Assembly: GCA_002633025.1 (NCBI GenBank)
Contig: NMRB01000729.1
Location: 63,742 to 127,741 of the forward strand
Length of the DNA stretch: 64,000 nucleotides
Reading direction: 5' to 3'
From: Notospermus geniculatus
Lineage: Eukaryota; Nemertea; Pilidiophora; Heteronemertea; Lineidae
Every line of letters begins with the position of its first letter. Position 1 is the first letter of the stretch. Shown piece after piece: positions 12,104 to 23,314 of this stretch. Below the pieces are notes generated by a model. That model did no database searches and was not told where the DNA came from. It was given only the letters and a program-made list of their open reading frames with translations. Position numbers and translations under genes: made by a program.

Positions 12104-12383
12104 GTTTCTTTATTCAGAAGATGAAACATGCACATGTTGAAAGTGAGCACAGGCCTGTTCTCAGAGAAACAGGACATAAACAAGATACATGGAAATGATA
12201 TCAAAGTCTTCATCTCTATTTTCATGTCCCAGTGACCTGGAATTTCATTTGAGTGTCTCCAATTCGGGCCTATTCATTGAAAAACACTTCCTTCATTGTG
12301 ACAATCGAATTAACCCAATTAGTTCACTAATAACTAGTTATCTCACACACTGCTGCCGACTGACGATCTTATCTCTACTACTG

Positions 12384-12875
12384 TATGGGTGGTTATAACC
12401 GCAAATAAAGTCGTTACGAAATAAAGACGTCGTTGTAGTCATATTCTCTAGGCGTTGTGATGATCTCTTGTCGTAGCTAAAAAAGACGTAAGATGGCGCT
12501 GCAAAATAAAGACGTTGTTGTTGTTGTTGTCGTCATATTCTCTAGTCGTTGTTGGTGATCTCGAGTCGTAGCTAAGAAAGACGTAAGGTGGCGCTGCAGT
12601 CGTCCACACAAAGAATGACGAAAACACCCGAAGTGTTACGAATGATACAGCGCCACCTTACGTCTTTCTTAGCTATGACTCAAGATCGTGTGGACGACTG
12701 CAGCGCCACCTTATGTCTTTCTTAGCTACAACTAGAGATCACCACAACAACTATGACTATGACAACATCTTTATTTTGCAGCGCCATCTTACGTCTTTTT
12801 TAGCTACGACTAGAGAATATGACTACAACGTCTTTATTTTGTAACGTCTTTATTTGCGGTTATAAACCGCCCATA
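12384..12875. mobile_element. Foldback element, aaataaagacg family, copy 1
   Basis: Ends are TATGGGTGGTTATAACCGC and the complement GCGGTTTATAAACCGCCCATA-type right end, flanked by a CTACTG direct repeat (12378-12383 and 12876-12881). Both arms repeat the words aaataaagacg, gtagtcatattctctag and agatggcgctgca. A truncated copy is at 27217-27420 and a diverged relative starts at 41997. Confidence 0.85.
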
Positions 12876-13219
12876 CTACTGCAGTAGTCAATGGCGAGAC
12901 TACTTAGGGTAACAAGTTTTCTTTAAGTACTACATTATTAAATTAACCTTTGTATTGGTTTCAATAATAGCTTGTTATCATAGGAAGTCTACTGTTTCTC
13001 TTGTTGCCTTCATGAGATGGATCAAGTCACCAGATTTCTTTACACTGACAATCGCTCTTCAAGAATTTTTAAGTGACCCTCTCTTGCTCTTCCTCATCAA
13101 AGTGTCAAATTACTGATGAATGAAAATTTGCCAAAAAATTGTGCAAAGTCTCCTGGTCCTACATATACACTGTCCCTATGCATCAGCATGAGTGTTTTGA
13201 CTTCCAGTGGAATTGATCA

Positions 13220-13540
13220 TTATTGTTTCTGAGGGTCTTGATTTTCTGATAATACTAATCATTATCAGTTTCTGCAGGTCTTGATTTTCTGACAATGATC
13301 ATTGTCGGTGTCTATAGGTCTTGAGTTTCTGATAATACTGATCATCATCGGTTTCTATAGGTCTTGATTTTCTGATAATACATGTACTGATCATTATCAG
13401 TTTCTTCAGGTCTTGATTTTCTGACAATGATCATCGTCGGTTTCTATAGGTCTTGATTTTCTGATGATACTGACCATCATCAGTTTCTGCAGGTCTTGAT
13501 TTCCTGATAATACTGATCATCATCAGTTAATAAGACGTGT
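13220..13540. repeat. Short-period tandem array
   Basis: Units of roughly 55-60 bp built from ggtcttgattttctgataat / actgatcatcatcagtttct repeat about five times with substitutions. It runs directly into a longer-period array. Confidence 0.85.
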
Positions 13541-14180
13541 CATTATGAGCTGTGGAGGGTCTTATCTTTCAAATGTTGCTGGTAATGGCATCAAATTCTG
13601 ATGGTCTTGACTTCCTAATGAGACTGTGTCATTACCAGCTGCAGGTCCTTATTTTCTACTGGATGCTATCACAATGGGTTAACATGCAGGTTTTCAACAA
13701 AAGATTCAACGTCAAATTCCAGTGCGTCAAAGAGGGTCTTGACTTTCTAATAACCTCGCACCATTATGAGCTGTGGAGGATCTTAGGCCTATCTTTCAAA
13801 TGTTGCTGATAATACATGTAGCATCAAATTCTGATGGTCTTGACTTCCTAACGAGACTGTGTCATTATCAGCTGCAGGTCCTTATTTTCTACTGGATGCT
13901 ATCACAAGGGTTAACATGCAGGTTTTCAACAAAAGATTCAACGTCAAATTCCAATGTGCCAAAGAGGGTCTTGACTTCTTTCTAATAACCCCGCACCATT
14001 ATGAGCTGTGGAGGGTCTTAGGCCTATCTTTCAAATGTTGCTGATAATAGCATCAAATTCTGAGGGTCTTGACTTCCTAATGAGACTGTGTCATTATCAG
14101 GTCCTTATTTTCTACTGGATGCTGTATCACGAGGGTTAACATGCAGGTTTTCAACAAAAGATTCACCGTCAACTTCCAAT
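13541..14180. repeat. About 221-235 bp tandem array
   Basis: The word cattatgagctgtggagg begins units at 13541, 13762 and 13997 (spacing 221 and 235). Units share a long block including tcatcaaattctgatggtct / tgacttcctaa and cttattttctactggatgct. The last unit is truncated. Open frames here simply repeat with the array and are not genes. Confidence 0.9.
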
Positions 14181-14492
14181 GTGCCAAACATGCTATCATT
14201 ATCTTACCAGCCTGCAGCTTTCAGGAAGATATGACAAGGCTTACCTGAAAATAGAAAATGAGATAAGATAAGAAGGTTGTACATGGGCAACCATGACATG
14301 AACATAGTGAAAGAGTAACTAAGGTAGAGTAACTGTGGTGTATCGCGTATCTCTGATCCAAGACCTCCGTCTCACACTCCAGCCGTACTTAAAGGGAATA
14401 TGTCGCAGCAATCAAAATGACACTAAGAATAATTTTGAACCCACGAAGTTCACAATTTCAAAATTACAAATTCTGTATTTCTGTCATCCTTA

Positions 14493-15003
14493 TACAGTAC
14501 GTTGCACAATTGATCTACCTTTATCCGCATACCTTCCTCGTACGTCGCACGGGAAGTACGCTTCAGTTCACTGCATATGGTAAAGTCTTCTTCATCACGT
14601 CCACGCACCAATGGGGAATGACGTTACGTCTTCACTGCATGCCTTCCATGAAGACGGCCGCGATAGACAAATCCCAAATTCCAAGATCTGCACACTTCCG
14701 CCGAAATTGTAAACAGAACCTCGGTCTGAAACTGAATGATGTGATGCAATCCATGATTCAGCAATGGTCGAGTCTGACGCAACGTCGTCGAATTCACTGT
14801 CGTCGCATGGTCGTGGGGTTTTCTGCGTCACGTCATTCAGTGACAGACCGAGGTTCTGTTTACAATTTCAGCGGAAGTGCGCAGATCTTTCTCGTTATCG
14901 TCGATTCGGGATTTGTCTATACGAGGACGGTACACGCGTGGCACGGCATGCGGTACGGGGATGGTGCGCGGCGCAGAAGGGAGGTCAATTGTGCAACGTA
15001 CTA
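14493..15003. mobile_element. TA-ended foldback MITE
   Basis: Ends are TACAGTACGTTGCACAATTG and CAATTGTGCAACGTACTA. Inner arms pair through cgaaattgtaaacagaacct / cggtctgaaactgaatgatg and the complement at about 14830-14895. The interior is shared with the TTAA element at 4836-5296. Its frames of up to 195 codons are by-products of the palindrome. Confidence 0.75.
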
Positions 15004-15230
15004 GCTTAGATTTGCAGTTTACCATATTCTAAACATGCTGAATGGTAATCGAAGGTAGCAAAGCCACAGCTGTTGTGCAAATATACAATTAGTAATTCCC
15101 GATATGAGTACTGTAATCGATTCAAGATGGCGGCGTCGATTCTCTACAGACACCTTGACTGGTACGGCCAGTTGGCTTTAAAACCTAAACGAGAAACAGA
15201 GGTTTCTTTAGATACGCATTCATTTGAAAC

Positions 15231-15435
15231 ATGGGTTTCTTCAGTAGAGCACTTGCACAACAAATCAGATTACCGGCAGTACAAACCCGGCGCTACTCGG
15301 GCATCACTATAGGTGAACTGCATCATTATGGTTCCCGATCAATCAGATCGGTAAATGGTAGAAATCCACCAGACAGTCATGGTTGCTATATTAAACTGGG
15401 GCTGGGGCTTCCTTTGGCCTGCCTTTTTTGTCAGT
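15231..15435 (+). CDS. Possible first exon, mitochondrial presequence
   Basis: From ATG 15231 the frame reads MGFFSRALAQQIRLPAVQTR, then RYSG. This run is rich in Arg with no acidic residue, followed by an RYS-type site as in mitochondrial targeting peptides. The frame ends in a hydrophobic stretch (LGLGLPLACLF) and meets a good splice donor (tca/gtaagt) at 15435/15436 in phase 2. I do not recognise the protein. An upstream ATG at 15128, in the gATGGCGGCG context, opens an overlapping frame (to 15312) that would have to be a uORF or the true start of something else. No downstream exon was found in the window, so this is a candidate only. Confidence 0.35.
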
Positions 15436-15989
15436 AAGTTGGGGAGTCTGCATTTCATTTGTGTTAAGCACAACTTATTGCAAGCCTCCACCAGATAGGC
15501 CTACAGACTCAAAGGGTTAGCATTTTGCACATGGTTACCTATAACTTTTACCACAAGCTAAACATTCCAGACAGACGTTTGCTACATTTGCTAGCTGTTG
15601 GAAGAAATAAACAACAAGGTACTCATGCTAGGAATGGCACAGTCATACCAATTAATCAATTTGCCGTTCACTCTTTCATATTCACGTCTTATTAATGATG
15701 CCATCCATCGACAGAGCAGGAAGGCCGACCAACCAGAACATTGGAGATGATATGATCAAAATTTTTCTACTTATAGTTAAATCCACTTGATTTTTTAAAG
15801 GGTTAAATCTGAATGTCAGATGAATAAAACGTTGCATGACTCAAGGGCAGTGATTAATTTTTTTTCAACAACATTACAGATTAGAATTGTGTAAAGGTTT
15901 AAATTTTTTTCAGTTGGGCACCAATTAAGAGCCACATTGGGATTCGAATCATGGATCCATATAGGTGGATCTTGACCCACCAAGAGTTT

Positions 15990-16310
15990 AACCCTAACCC
16001 TAAACATAAGTTAGGGTTATGTAATGTATTCCCTTTTCTTACTGGTAACTCGAAGTCGTATTTTTAGGAAAACGTGAGTTTATTGGTCAATTGTCTTGCA
16101 AACAAAAGTTCGTAGGCCTCGTGCAAGCTCAAAACGACAACAACAACTCCAACTCCGGGGTTGCCGTGGCCTGACGCCGACAACAGCTGGGGAGTCGTGC
16201 CACAGGCATGTACCCCTCCTCACCATTAGCTGCATTCGTTTGCAGCATTCTGAAGGGTAACCGACCTGTGACACCACAGTTAGAACCCTAACCCTAACCC
16301 TCCTAACCCT
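15990..16310. repeat. Short interstitial telomere-like runs
   Basis: accctaaccctaaa at about 15990 and accctaaccctaaccctcct at about 16288 are short runs of the TTAGGG telomere repeat in CCCTAA orientation, only 2-4 units each. They suit an animal with TTAGGG telomeres and could mark an old repair event or a SINE tail. Confidence 0.6.
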
Positions 16311-16766
16311 AATGAGGGGTTTACAACCTTCGCGTCAGGTCCCTGTGCATGGACCTTTGCTTCTAGTCCAATGGTCTATCCCCTGAGTGAAAGAGACATC
16401 TGCTTCCAACACTTCACCACCTCAGCCGGCTAATTTTTTAAAGGTAGACCTGCCCGGCCAAAGCCAGCAATTCAATGGAAGTTGCAGTCAGAATGACTTG
16501 AGCAACAGCCATTCATGTAGGTAGATGAGAATGGATGTTCCGACAGTCATTATTTCGACAACAGTCATTTTTTCACAGTCATTTTCAAAATACTAAATTA
16601 TTTAATTATATTATGCCAAATGCTTTTCAGTAGTTAGCTGAAATAGAAATAGAAAATTCCAAAAATAACTCCAAATATGGTGAAGTTGTAAAAATATGCA
16701 ATGAACACTTAGCAGGAATTGGGAACGAAGCAAATGTAAATGTAAAAGTGGCTTCGGGAACCAAAA

Positions 16767-17182
16767 TAGCGAGGTTGCGCACTTTTCCGACTCCGACTCC
16801 GACTTCAACTACGAGAACGAATTGCAGTCCGCTGTAGACATTCTTGATAAAAACGATTTGATAGACGTTTGCAAATCGTAAAATGCCATAACTTTGTGGC
16901 AGAATAATTTTGACTCGTAATCGGAAGTGCGCATAAATCGCAAATATCGTAGTCGTCATAGTCGTGTCTCAAAGTCGTAACGACTAGGATTACGACTTTA
17001 ATATTCATTATTTATCCGCACTTCCGATTTACTAGGCCAATTTTTTCTGCCTTCAATATATGGTGTTTGACGAATTGAAAACTTCTATCACATCGTTTTT
17101 ATCAAGGATGTCCATAGCGGACTGCAATTCATTCTCGTAGTTGAAGTCGGAGTCGGAGTCGGAAAACTGTGCAACCTCTCTA
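16767..17182. mobile_element. TA-flanked foldback element with coding-like arms
   Basis: Borders are TA/GCGAGGTTGCGCAC and GTGCAACCTCTC/TA. The arms are about 90 bp and pair closely. Each arm, read inward from its own end, gives nearly the same peptide (FSDSDSDFNYENELQSA followed by D-I-L-D-K-N-D), on the plus strand at the left and the minus strand at the right. The centre has gtcgtagtc words. The acidic peptide could be the remains of a protein end near the element terminus. Confidence 0.75.
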
Positions 17183-17590
17183 TTGACTCGCAGATAGTCC
17201 AGACCCAAGTGACCAGCAGCAAAACAATGGAGAGAGGGCTCCATCAGCATGCAGCTGTAATGAAGTCGCCACTGAACTGAAAGCCATGTCACATAGAGCC
17301 AATATCCAGTAGGCCTAGTGACAAAACAACACAACACCTGAGAGGTTGATTGGAGATCAGATCCGGTTACCTCATTTGAATAAAATATAAAACATAGATC
17401 AACTCATGTTCCTTGTTTTTCTTAAAGATGTCACTGCAGGGTCAGAGGAGGAATGTCCAATTTAGGCCAAATCCTGGTTGGGTGCATCTTGAGTGGATGC
17501 GTTGCATAAACACAAATTGTGTCGGCATACAAATCTTTGAAACACTTGGAATAGTTGATGGCCGCAAAATGGTGCACACAATCATGACAT
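17183..17590. other. No gene recognised
   Basis: A frame at 17440-17658 (starting MSLQGQRRN just after a ttcttaaag acceptor-like site) has protein-like composition, but it runs into the palindromic element at 17593 and has no known relative that I recognise. Confidence 0.35.
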
Positions 17591-17592
17591 TA

Positions 17593-17710
17593 GGGAGGTT
17601 TCGCAAGCGCCCGGTTAGGCCCTACGACGACGTTTATCTATTGTGTGGGTATACCTAAACAATAGATAAACGTCGTCGTATGGCCTAACCGGGCGCCTGC
17701 GAAACCTCTC
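17593..17710. mobile_element. 118-bp TA-flanked palindromic MITE
   Basis: GGGAGGTTTCGCAAGCGCCC at the left pairs with the right end through 54-bp arms with about three mismatches, around a 14-bp centre. TA is on both borders. The termini resemble those of the elements at 16767-17182 and 47067-47143. Confidence 0.9.
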
Positions 17711-17904
17711 TAATACTGCCATATGACCACGCCACAATTTGGAAACCTGTGTGGTAAAATGAGTGGTCACGAGAGTGGATATCAGTTACGGCGGTTACGG
17801 ACACTCCCCCTTAAAATTACATTTTGGTAGATTTTCGGTATGATGATGTAGTCGGGACCTTCCAGAATCGCATACAAGTGAAAAGATTTCTGTTGCAATA
17901 GGAG

Positions 17905-18068
17905 CTGTCAGTGAGTTGACCAATAGGTGTCACTACGGCACAATTCATGCATATAGCGGAGCGAATCATTCTTGTTCGAGCACCAGTTATGTGGATTTTC
18001 GCGTGTATTGGTCCGCTAGAACTTCTTTGCTGCCATCTTTTGGCAATACGCGCAGCTGACTGCTCGTA
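17905..18068 (-). repeat. Dispersed repeat, opposite copy at 37.8 kb
   Basis: The block from gtcagtgagttgaccaatag through gcgcagctgactgctc is the reverse complement of 37767-37943, at roughly 80 percent similarity by eye. It contains no frame that I would call a gene. Confidence 0.75.
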
Positions 18069-18130
18069 TTAGTTTTGGGTTGAACCCTTTTTTACATAGA
18101 TTGACTGGGCTAAAATTTGGCTGGCTAGCT

Positions 18131-18250
18131 CTTGATAACACATACCAACATTTAACTGGTCTTGATAACACATACCAACATTTAACTGGTCTTGATAACA
18201 CATACCAACATTTAACTGGTCTTGATAACACATACCAACATTTAACTGGT
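18131..18250. repeat. 30-bp minisatellite, four units
   Basis: The unit cttgataacacataccaaca / tttaactggt occurs four times with no differences. Because 30 is a multiple of three, open frames run through on both strands; this is not evidence of coding. Confidence 0.95.
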
Positions 18251-18299
18251 CATAAAACTCCAGTCTGCGATGGCCCTAGCAATATTGCATGGCCTCTAA

Positions 18300-19950
18300 A
18301 TCCAATGACCCATCATGGCAGTTGAGAGCCAATTATTGAACTGTATCATAAATACATATCAAAGAAACCAATATTTATCGCTGTATAGTACATCAGCAAA
18401 GAATGTTTCCATCGATTTTTGTTTCATACTATACCCATTCCGAGGTATAGAGGTGATTTTATCCGAAAATGATGATGTACATGTACTTTCTTCAGAGATC
18501 GGAACCCCTCTTGGTTACAGTTCAGTTGATTTGTGCAAAATGCAAACCAACATTGTTTGCCAACAAGCAACATGAAAGTTTAGTTTCTGAGACCTCCTCA
18601 ATGTATTTGAGCTGAGTTCTGCTTGCTGTCAAACAAGAACATTGCACCAAGATGACAGAATATGACACTAGATGTCAGTTTTTAGTGTCGTCTTCAAGTT
18701 TGTGGAGTACCACTCTATTCTGAATTCGGGTTGCTCAAAGCTTGTAAAAGGTCCAGTTGCCACCACAGGTGTGGAAATCATCTAACACCATCAAACAAAC
18801 TGAAATGTGGCCAAACCAAGTGCTCTTAAACAGCTGCATAAATAAAAGAATTAAACATTTTTCTTGGCTAAATGTGTCAAATTATTCTCTTTCTCATGTT
18901 TTTTACCAAGAACATGTATGGCTGTTTCACCCATTCCCAAAGGATGTTTAGCACAGAAAATCTGAGGCTTTTATTAATGAGTTATATCTAACAAAAATCC
19001 CATTCTTATATTTTCCAATATTTTGACAAGAAATTGTAAATCACATATTGTTTTCCGCCCACACTTTTGCAGAGCTTTTGTTAAGAAAGATGCAGATTGC
19101 TCCACGCACTACGCATGTATTTTTTGAAGTTATAACAAATTATGTAGCTTTATAGATTTTTGGTTACAGTATGTCATAATATTATAAGTCCCCTAGAGAC
19201 CACATCAGACTGTCCCCCAATACATTCGCATCCGTTCATTTACATAGGAACAATTGGATCAAATCTTTATATGGAAATGCACCAATAGAGCAAACAAGGA
19301 TATTCATATTGATGGCCTCTTGGCAGCCATCTTGAATATATTATAAAGCTTTTGCACCATTTTATAAGTGTTGGGCCAAAATCTCTTGGTTGTCAGTTAC
19401 TAGCGCCACCTATGATGAAGTGACCACAGTGATATGAGCCAATAGTTAGCTGCCTTTAGGCTCCCTTTAAAAAACAATAAAACTGCAATAAAGCAAAAAT
19501 ATTTTTGATAAAGTAAAGTCAGACATTAGTTATTTCCATACATGGGAAGGTGACGGTCACGACTTCAGTTTTTTTCCACCAGTCATCGAATATATCTTAC
19601 ACAGCACCATAATCATCAAGTATCATTGTATCAACCAGATTGGGGGATATTATCTGTCTCGGAGGTTATCTGCGCCATTCTGATCAAACCGATATGGGGA
19701 ATTAGTGTGTTTATTCGCCAACTGGATTCGATGACAAAAGGGCCGTCACTGTTTGAGTTCTGTTTGTGAGATAAACTAGAGCCATCATGTGATGGCGCAG
19801 ATTCGTCTCCATTTGAAAGTTATGAAATGGCATGCACAGCGGCAAAATAGGTGGGCAGGGTCCAAAGGGTGCTTTGGGTACAAATATAGTACCCTAAAGA
19901 AATTTGAGGGTACGAAGAAAAAATCAATTCAGTAATGTTTTTCTTAAATT
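18300..19950. other. No gene recognised
   Basis: AT-rich sequence with scattered short frames and no repeat array or splice-supported exon. Confidence 0.4.
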
Positions 19951-19954
19951 TGTT

Positions 19955-20163
19955 ATGATAAATAAAAAGGCAATTTCCAGAGTGTTTGCGAATTTTCGAC
20001 CCCAACTGGGGTCTTCTTCAGGCTGGAACTTTACAATCCGAAACTCCAGAACAGTTCTGTTTACTGTTCTGGAGTTTCGGATTGTAAAGTTCCAGCCTGA
20101 AGAAGACCCCAGTTGGGGTCGAAAATTCGCAAACACTCTGGAAATTGCCTTTTTATTTATCAT
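19955..20163. repeat. Perfect inverted repeat, 101-bp arms
   Basis: Positions 19955-20055 are the exact reverse complement of 20063-20163 around the 7-bp centre tctgttt. Each arm holds the hammerhead-like motif (CTGAAGA, extra A, GACCCC/GGGGTC stem, GAAA), plus strand at 20097-20125 and minus strand at 19993-20021. A single copy of a related motif is at 9507-9536. A perfect palindrome this long is either very young or an assembly or cloning artefact. Confidence 0.95.
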
Positions 20164-21185
20164 ATATTGTGTGTCAATTTTTGTGCTTTTCTTCTCTTAA
20201 ATTTGTTACATTTCAAATGCAACTTTCATGCATAAGGGAGACTAATTTTGCATTTTGGAGTGAAAAAATGACTCTGGAGGCCATTATTAACAGAAAAAAA
20301 ANTACAGTAACCTCGACGCAAATGTTTCACTCGCAGTACCGCCTTCTAGCCAAAAGTTTTGCCTGTTCGTCGAACAATAATAGTGAGTGAAATACCTGTA
20401 TCGAATGGCCATTACGTTATCTGAATAACGATTATAGTTTCACCACACGGCACTTTGCAGGTCACAGTAAATCACGTATTTATTACTGCAAGTACACGCT
20501 GGCCTATTTCCTAGGTCGTTGATGTATTCCATTACATGGCACAATGCCACGTGGACATTGCCTGGGGCGAGAGTGCGTCTATCAGTTGATACCCCGCAGG
20601 GTAATACAATAGATTCGTCTCCACCACTGCTGTAAGATGGCGCTGGGAGACGAATCTAAAAACGTTCACGATGATCGGGACAAAAATAGACTCCTGCTGG
20701 GTTTATGTGGGAAAAATCGACATACACGTTTGCGTGAAACAATATTAGCTTAACGTTATTTTTAGCATACCGGTGTGTAGACTTTTCCAACAAAGATGGT
20801 GGCCTACTAGTTCTCCCAAATGACGTCGTGGCCATTCATTGTCCAAGCATGATATAACACTATCCAAACGCATCCTCTCTGACAATTATTTTACCTAAAC
20901 TTTAGTGCCACTTGCCTTGACCAGCTTGTGTGCAAGCAGCCATCCCACAACCAAAGTTTTGAAAAATGTTGAGCTACTTTGACATATACCATTTAGTTGG
21001 CCATCCAACCTGACTTGTAATACCGGGTAGATACAGTATCATTAGCATTCTCTGCATTCGTTGAGTTTTATAATTAGATGCTAGCTGCATGACTACATAT
21101 TGTGTTTGTTTAATTACAAAAAGTTGATACCAGCAGTGTTTTAATTTTGTGCTTTTACTGGAGCATTATTTATGTTGTTTTTGAG
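20164..21185. other. Repeat relics, no gene
   Basis: Contains an inverted pair agattcgtctcc / ggagacgaatct at about 20609-20657 and the second copy (20799-20945) of the dispersed repeat seen at 8.8-9.2 kb. An ambiguous base is at 20302. No gene recognised. Confidence 0.5.
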
Positions 21186-21542
21186 GGGTCGGTTCTAAAC
21201 CTGGCACTGGCACGCTGGCACTGGCACTGGCACTGGTATCATATTATGGCCAGAAATCATGAAAAAATTGTATATTTACCTACATGTAACAGTTATTATT
21301 TTGGAAGATAATAGGGCCAACCAGTTTAACATGGATCAATTATGTTGAAAATAATTTTAAATTTTTTTTCTAGTTTTTTAGATTTTTCAACATAATTGAT
21401 CCATGTTAAACTGGTTAGCCCTATTATCTCCCAAAATAATAGCTGTTAGGTAAATATACCTTTTCCCATGATTTCTGACCATAATATGACGCCAGTGCCA
21501 GTGCCAGTGCCAGCGTGCCAGTGCCAGGTTTAGAACCAACCC
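21186..21542. mobile_element. Foldback MITE with 9-bp TSD, copy 2
   Basis: Same family as 3131-3490, with end-to-end similarity including the TGGCAC runs and the ttttcaacataattgatcca centre. The 9-bp direct repeat GTTTTTGAG abuts both ends (21177-21185 and 21543-21551). Each copy has a different but T-rich target, which confirms both the family and the TSD length. Confidence 0.92.
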
Positions 21543-21549
21543 GTTTTTG

Positions 21550-22240
21550 AGGCTGGAGATATGCAGGCCACGGATGAAAAAGTAGACATAATGCAATCAA
21601 GACGTTCGCAATATATGCCCTCTGCTCATACTTCAATACGCCCTGCTGGAGAAATTCGTGGAAAACAAAAGCTGGTATGTCCCCCCTGGTGGCCATCTTG
21701 AATAATGAGATCACGACCCAAATCAATAGGGCACATCCCCCAACCCAGTCCGCTATGCCACAGAAATATGAAATCAATCGGGCAAGTCGTTCAGCCGTTA
21801 CTGTCTAGAAAACAAAATCCAAGATGCCCGCCTGGCAGCCATATTGAATAACAGATCACAACCAAGTTTGAAAGAGCTCCTGCTGTCAAAAGATGCTCAA
21901 CTCCAGAGAGTTGCAACACTGCACTTTCAACGACGCCGTCCGCTGCTGCGTACATCAGCACCTCGTTCATCCTCCAACGGATATCATGCGCTAACCATCG
22001 CAACGGGGGGGGGGGGTTATGGAGCGAAGCATGTATGACTGTCGTGCTAAAGTCAGTATCTATTGTAACATTTCGGGAAAATGGCAAAAAAACCAACTTG
22101 ACGACCGTAGCACAATCTGTCAGATAAACATGTTGCTTTTGTCAGTAGTCTTCAAATATTCATCACGATTCGAATGACGAAAAAAAATTGTTTTCAGGAA
22201 AAACATGCAATTGTCAAGTCTCAGTGGCCTCGTCTCGGCA
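21550..22240. other. Interspersed-repeat relics, no gene
   Basis: Two blocks carry ggccatcttgaataatgaga and gccatattgaataacagatc about 150 bp apart, resembling the repeat at 57.5-58.3 kb in opposite orientation. A G9 run lies at about 22006. No gene recognised. Confidence 0.4.
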
Positions 22241-22243
22241 CCA

Positions 22244-22433
22244 AACCTGTTCATTTTCGTCAATTGAGGAATTTGAGTTTTGATCCTTGAGAAAATGGAG
22301 AAAGCTAAGAAGCTGCAAATTGCACGAATTATTCTGCACAGAACAACAAATAATCCCTGAAATTTGCAAGTGCATAGCTTTTCCCGTTTTCCTAAGGATC
22401 ACAACTCAGTTTCCTCAAGTGACGAAAATGAAC
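22244..22433. repeat. Foldback element, about 60-bp arms
   Basis: The left arm ttcattttcgtcaattgagg ... ttgatccttgagaaaatgg pairs with the right arm ccgttttcctaaggatcac ... cctcaagtgacgaaaatgaa. The arms are imperfect and no TSD is clear. Confidence 0.7.
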
Positions 22434-22439
22434 AGCCCC

Positions 22440-23310
22440 TTTTAATGGTGCAAACGAATTCAACAGTTTCAATTCAAAATTCACCCCTGTCGAGAAAAAC
22501 GTCACATAAAATGTCTCTTTCATCACGTGACAGTACGCTGTGACACGCCGCCGTTGTTAACAGTGCCGTATTATTTTTCATTGCAGTCAGTTTCAATGTA
22601 ACACAGTCGTGGACAAAAGAACGATTTTGTTCCATAATGCACAAACTTGATTCCCGTCTTCGTTAAGTTTTTCATCAATTAAGACAATTAATGTCATGAA
22701 TATATTTGACTAATCCTAAAATCGCCCCAGTGTTCAACTGTCAGCAGTTCTAATTGCTCGCAGAGAAAAACACACGAAAGACAACTATGGGACCACCAGG
22801 CGATCTGTCGCAAAACAAAGCAGTTAATTCAGAGCACGCGATGCGGACATTGTAACTATTGTTGATTGTAACAACCATGTAGAAGTATATGAGAGTCGGC
22901 GACTGGGTGGCCACGACTACCATCTGTTTGCTAATTTCTCAAAAGAATTGTAACAAGATATGCCGACAAGGCATTCATGACGCAACATGTAACAAGCNGA
23001 AAGGAAACAACGTCTACTTACAAGCAACATGTCCCAAAAATTTCAAAAGAAAATCTCAAGTCGTTTTTAAGTTATCAGTCGGACAAGAGAAAAGCGACCG
23101 CCCGGACGCCCGACCGCCCGCCACATTCGGTAATTTAATAACCAGGACTTTCTTCGAAAACCTGGTTAAAAACCGATCATGAGGCCATCGTGAAAAGCAC
23201 AGATGAGACATTACTCATTCGATCTAGAAATTCTACCTGGGCAAAGACTTTTTCATCTTTGTGTAGTAACAAATTTAAGTTTCCAGTAAACTGGGTAATG
23301 TTCTCATAAA
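22440..23310. other. No gene recognised
   Basis: Unique-looking sequence. One ambiguous base is at 22998 and a cgcccggacgcccgaccgcc run at about 23099 resembles the tails of interspersed repeats. Confidence 0.35.
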
Positions 23311-23314
23311 TTTT

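Noticed and set aside
13220-14180. CRISPR-like array
   Set aside because: Units are adjacent and diverged, without unique spacers of fixed size, and the window is animal DNA.
14417-15004. 195-codon plus-strand frame
   Set aside because: It lies wholly inside a foldback MITE whose opposite strand is equally open, and its composition is unlike a protein.
15990-16310. Chromosome end
   Set aside because: Only 2-4 CCCTAA units at each spot, with ordinary sequence on both sides.
18080-18325. Frame with LDNTYQHLTG repeats
   Set aside because: A 30-bp repeat with a length divisible by three stays open by default. The reverse strand is open too and nothing flanks it that looks like a gene.
19904-20200. 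Two frames sharing MINKKAISRVFANFRPQLGS on opposite strands
   Set aside because: Both come from the perfect inverted repeat. Symmetry, not coding, explains the match.
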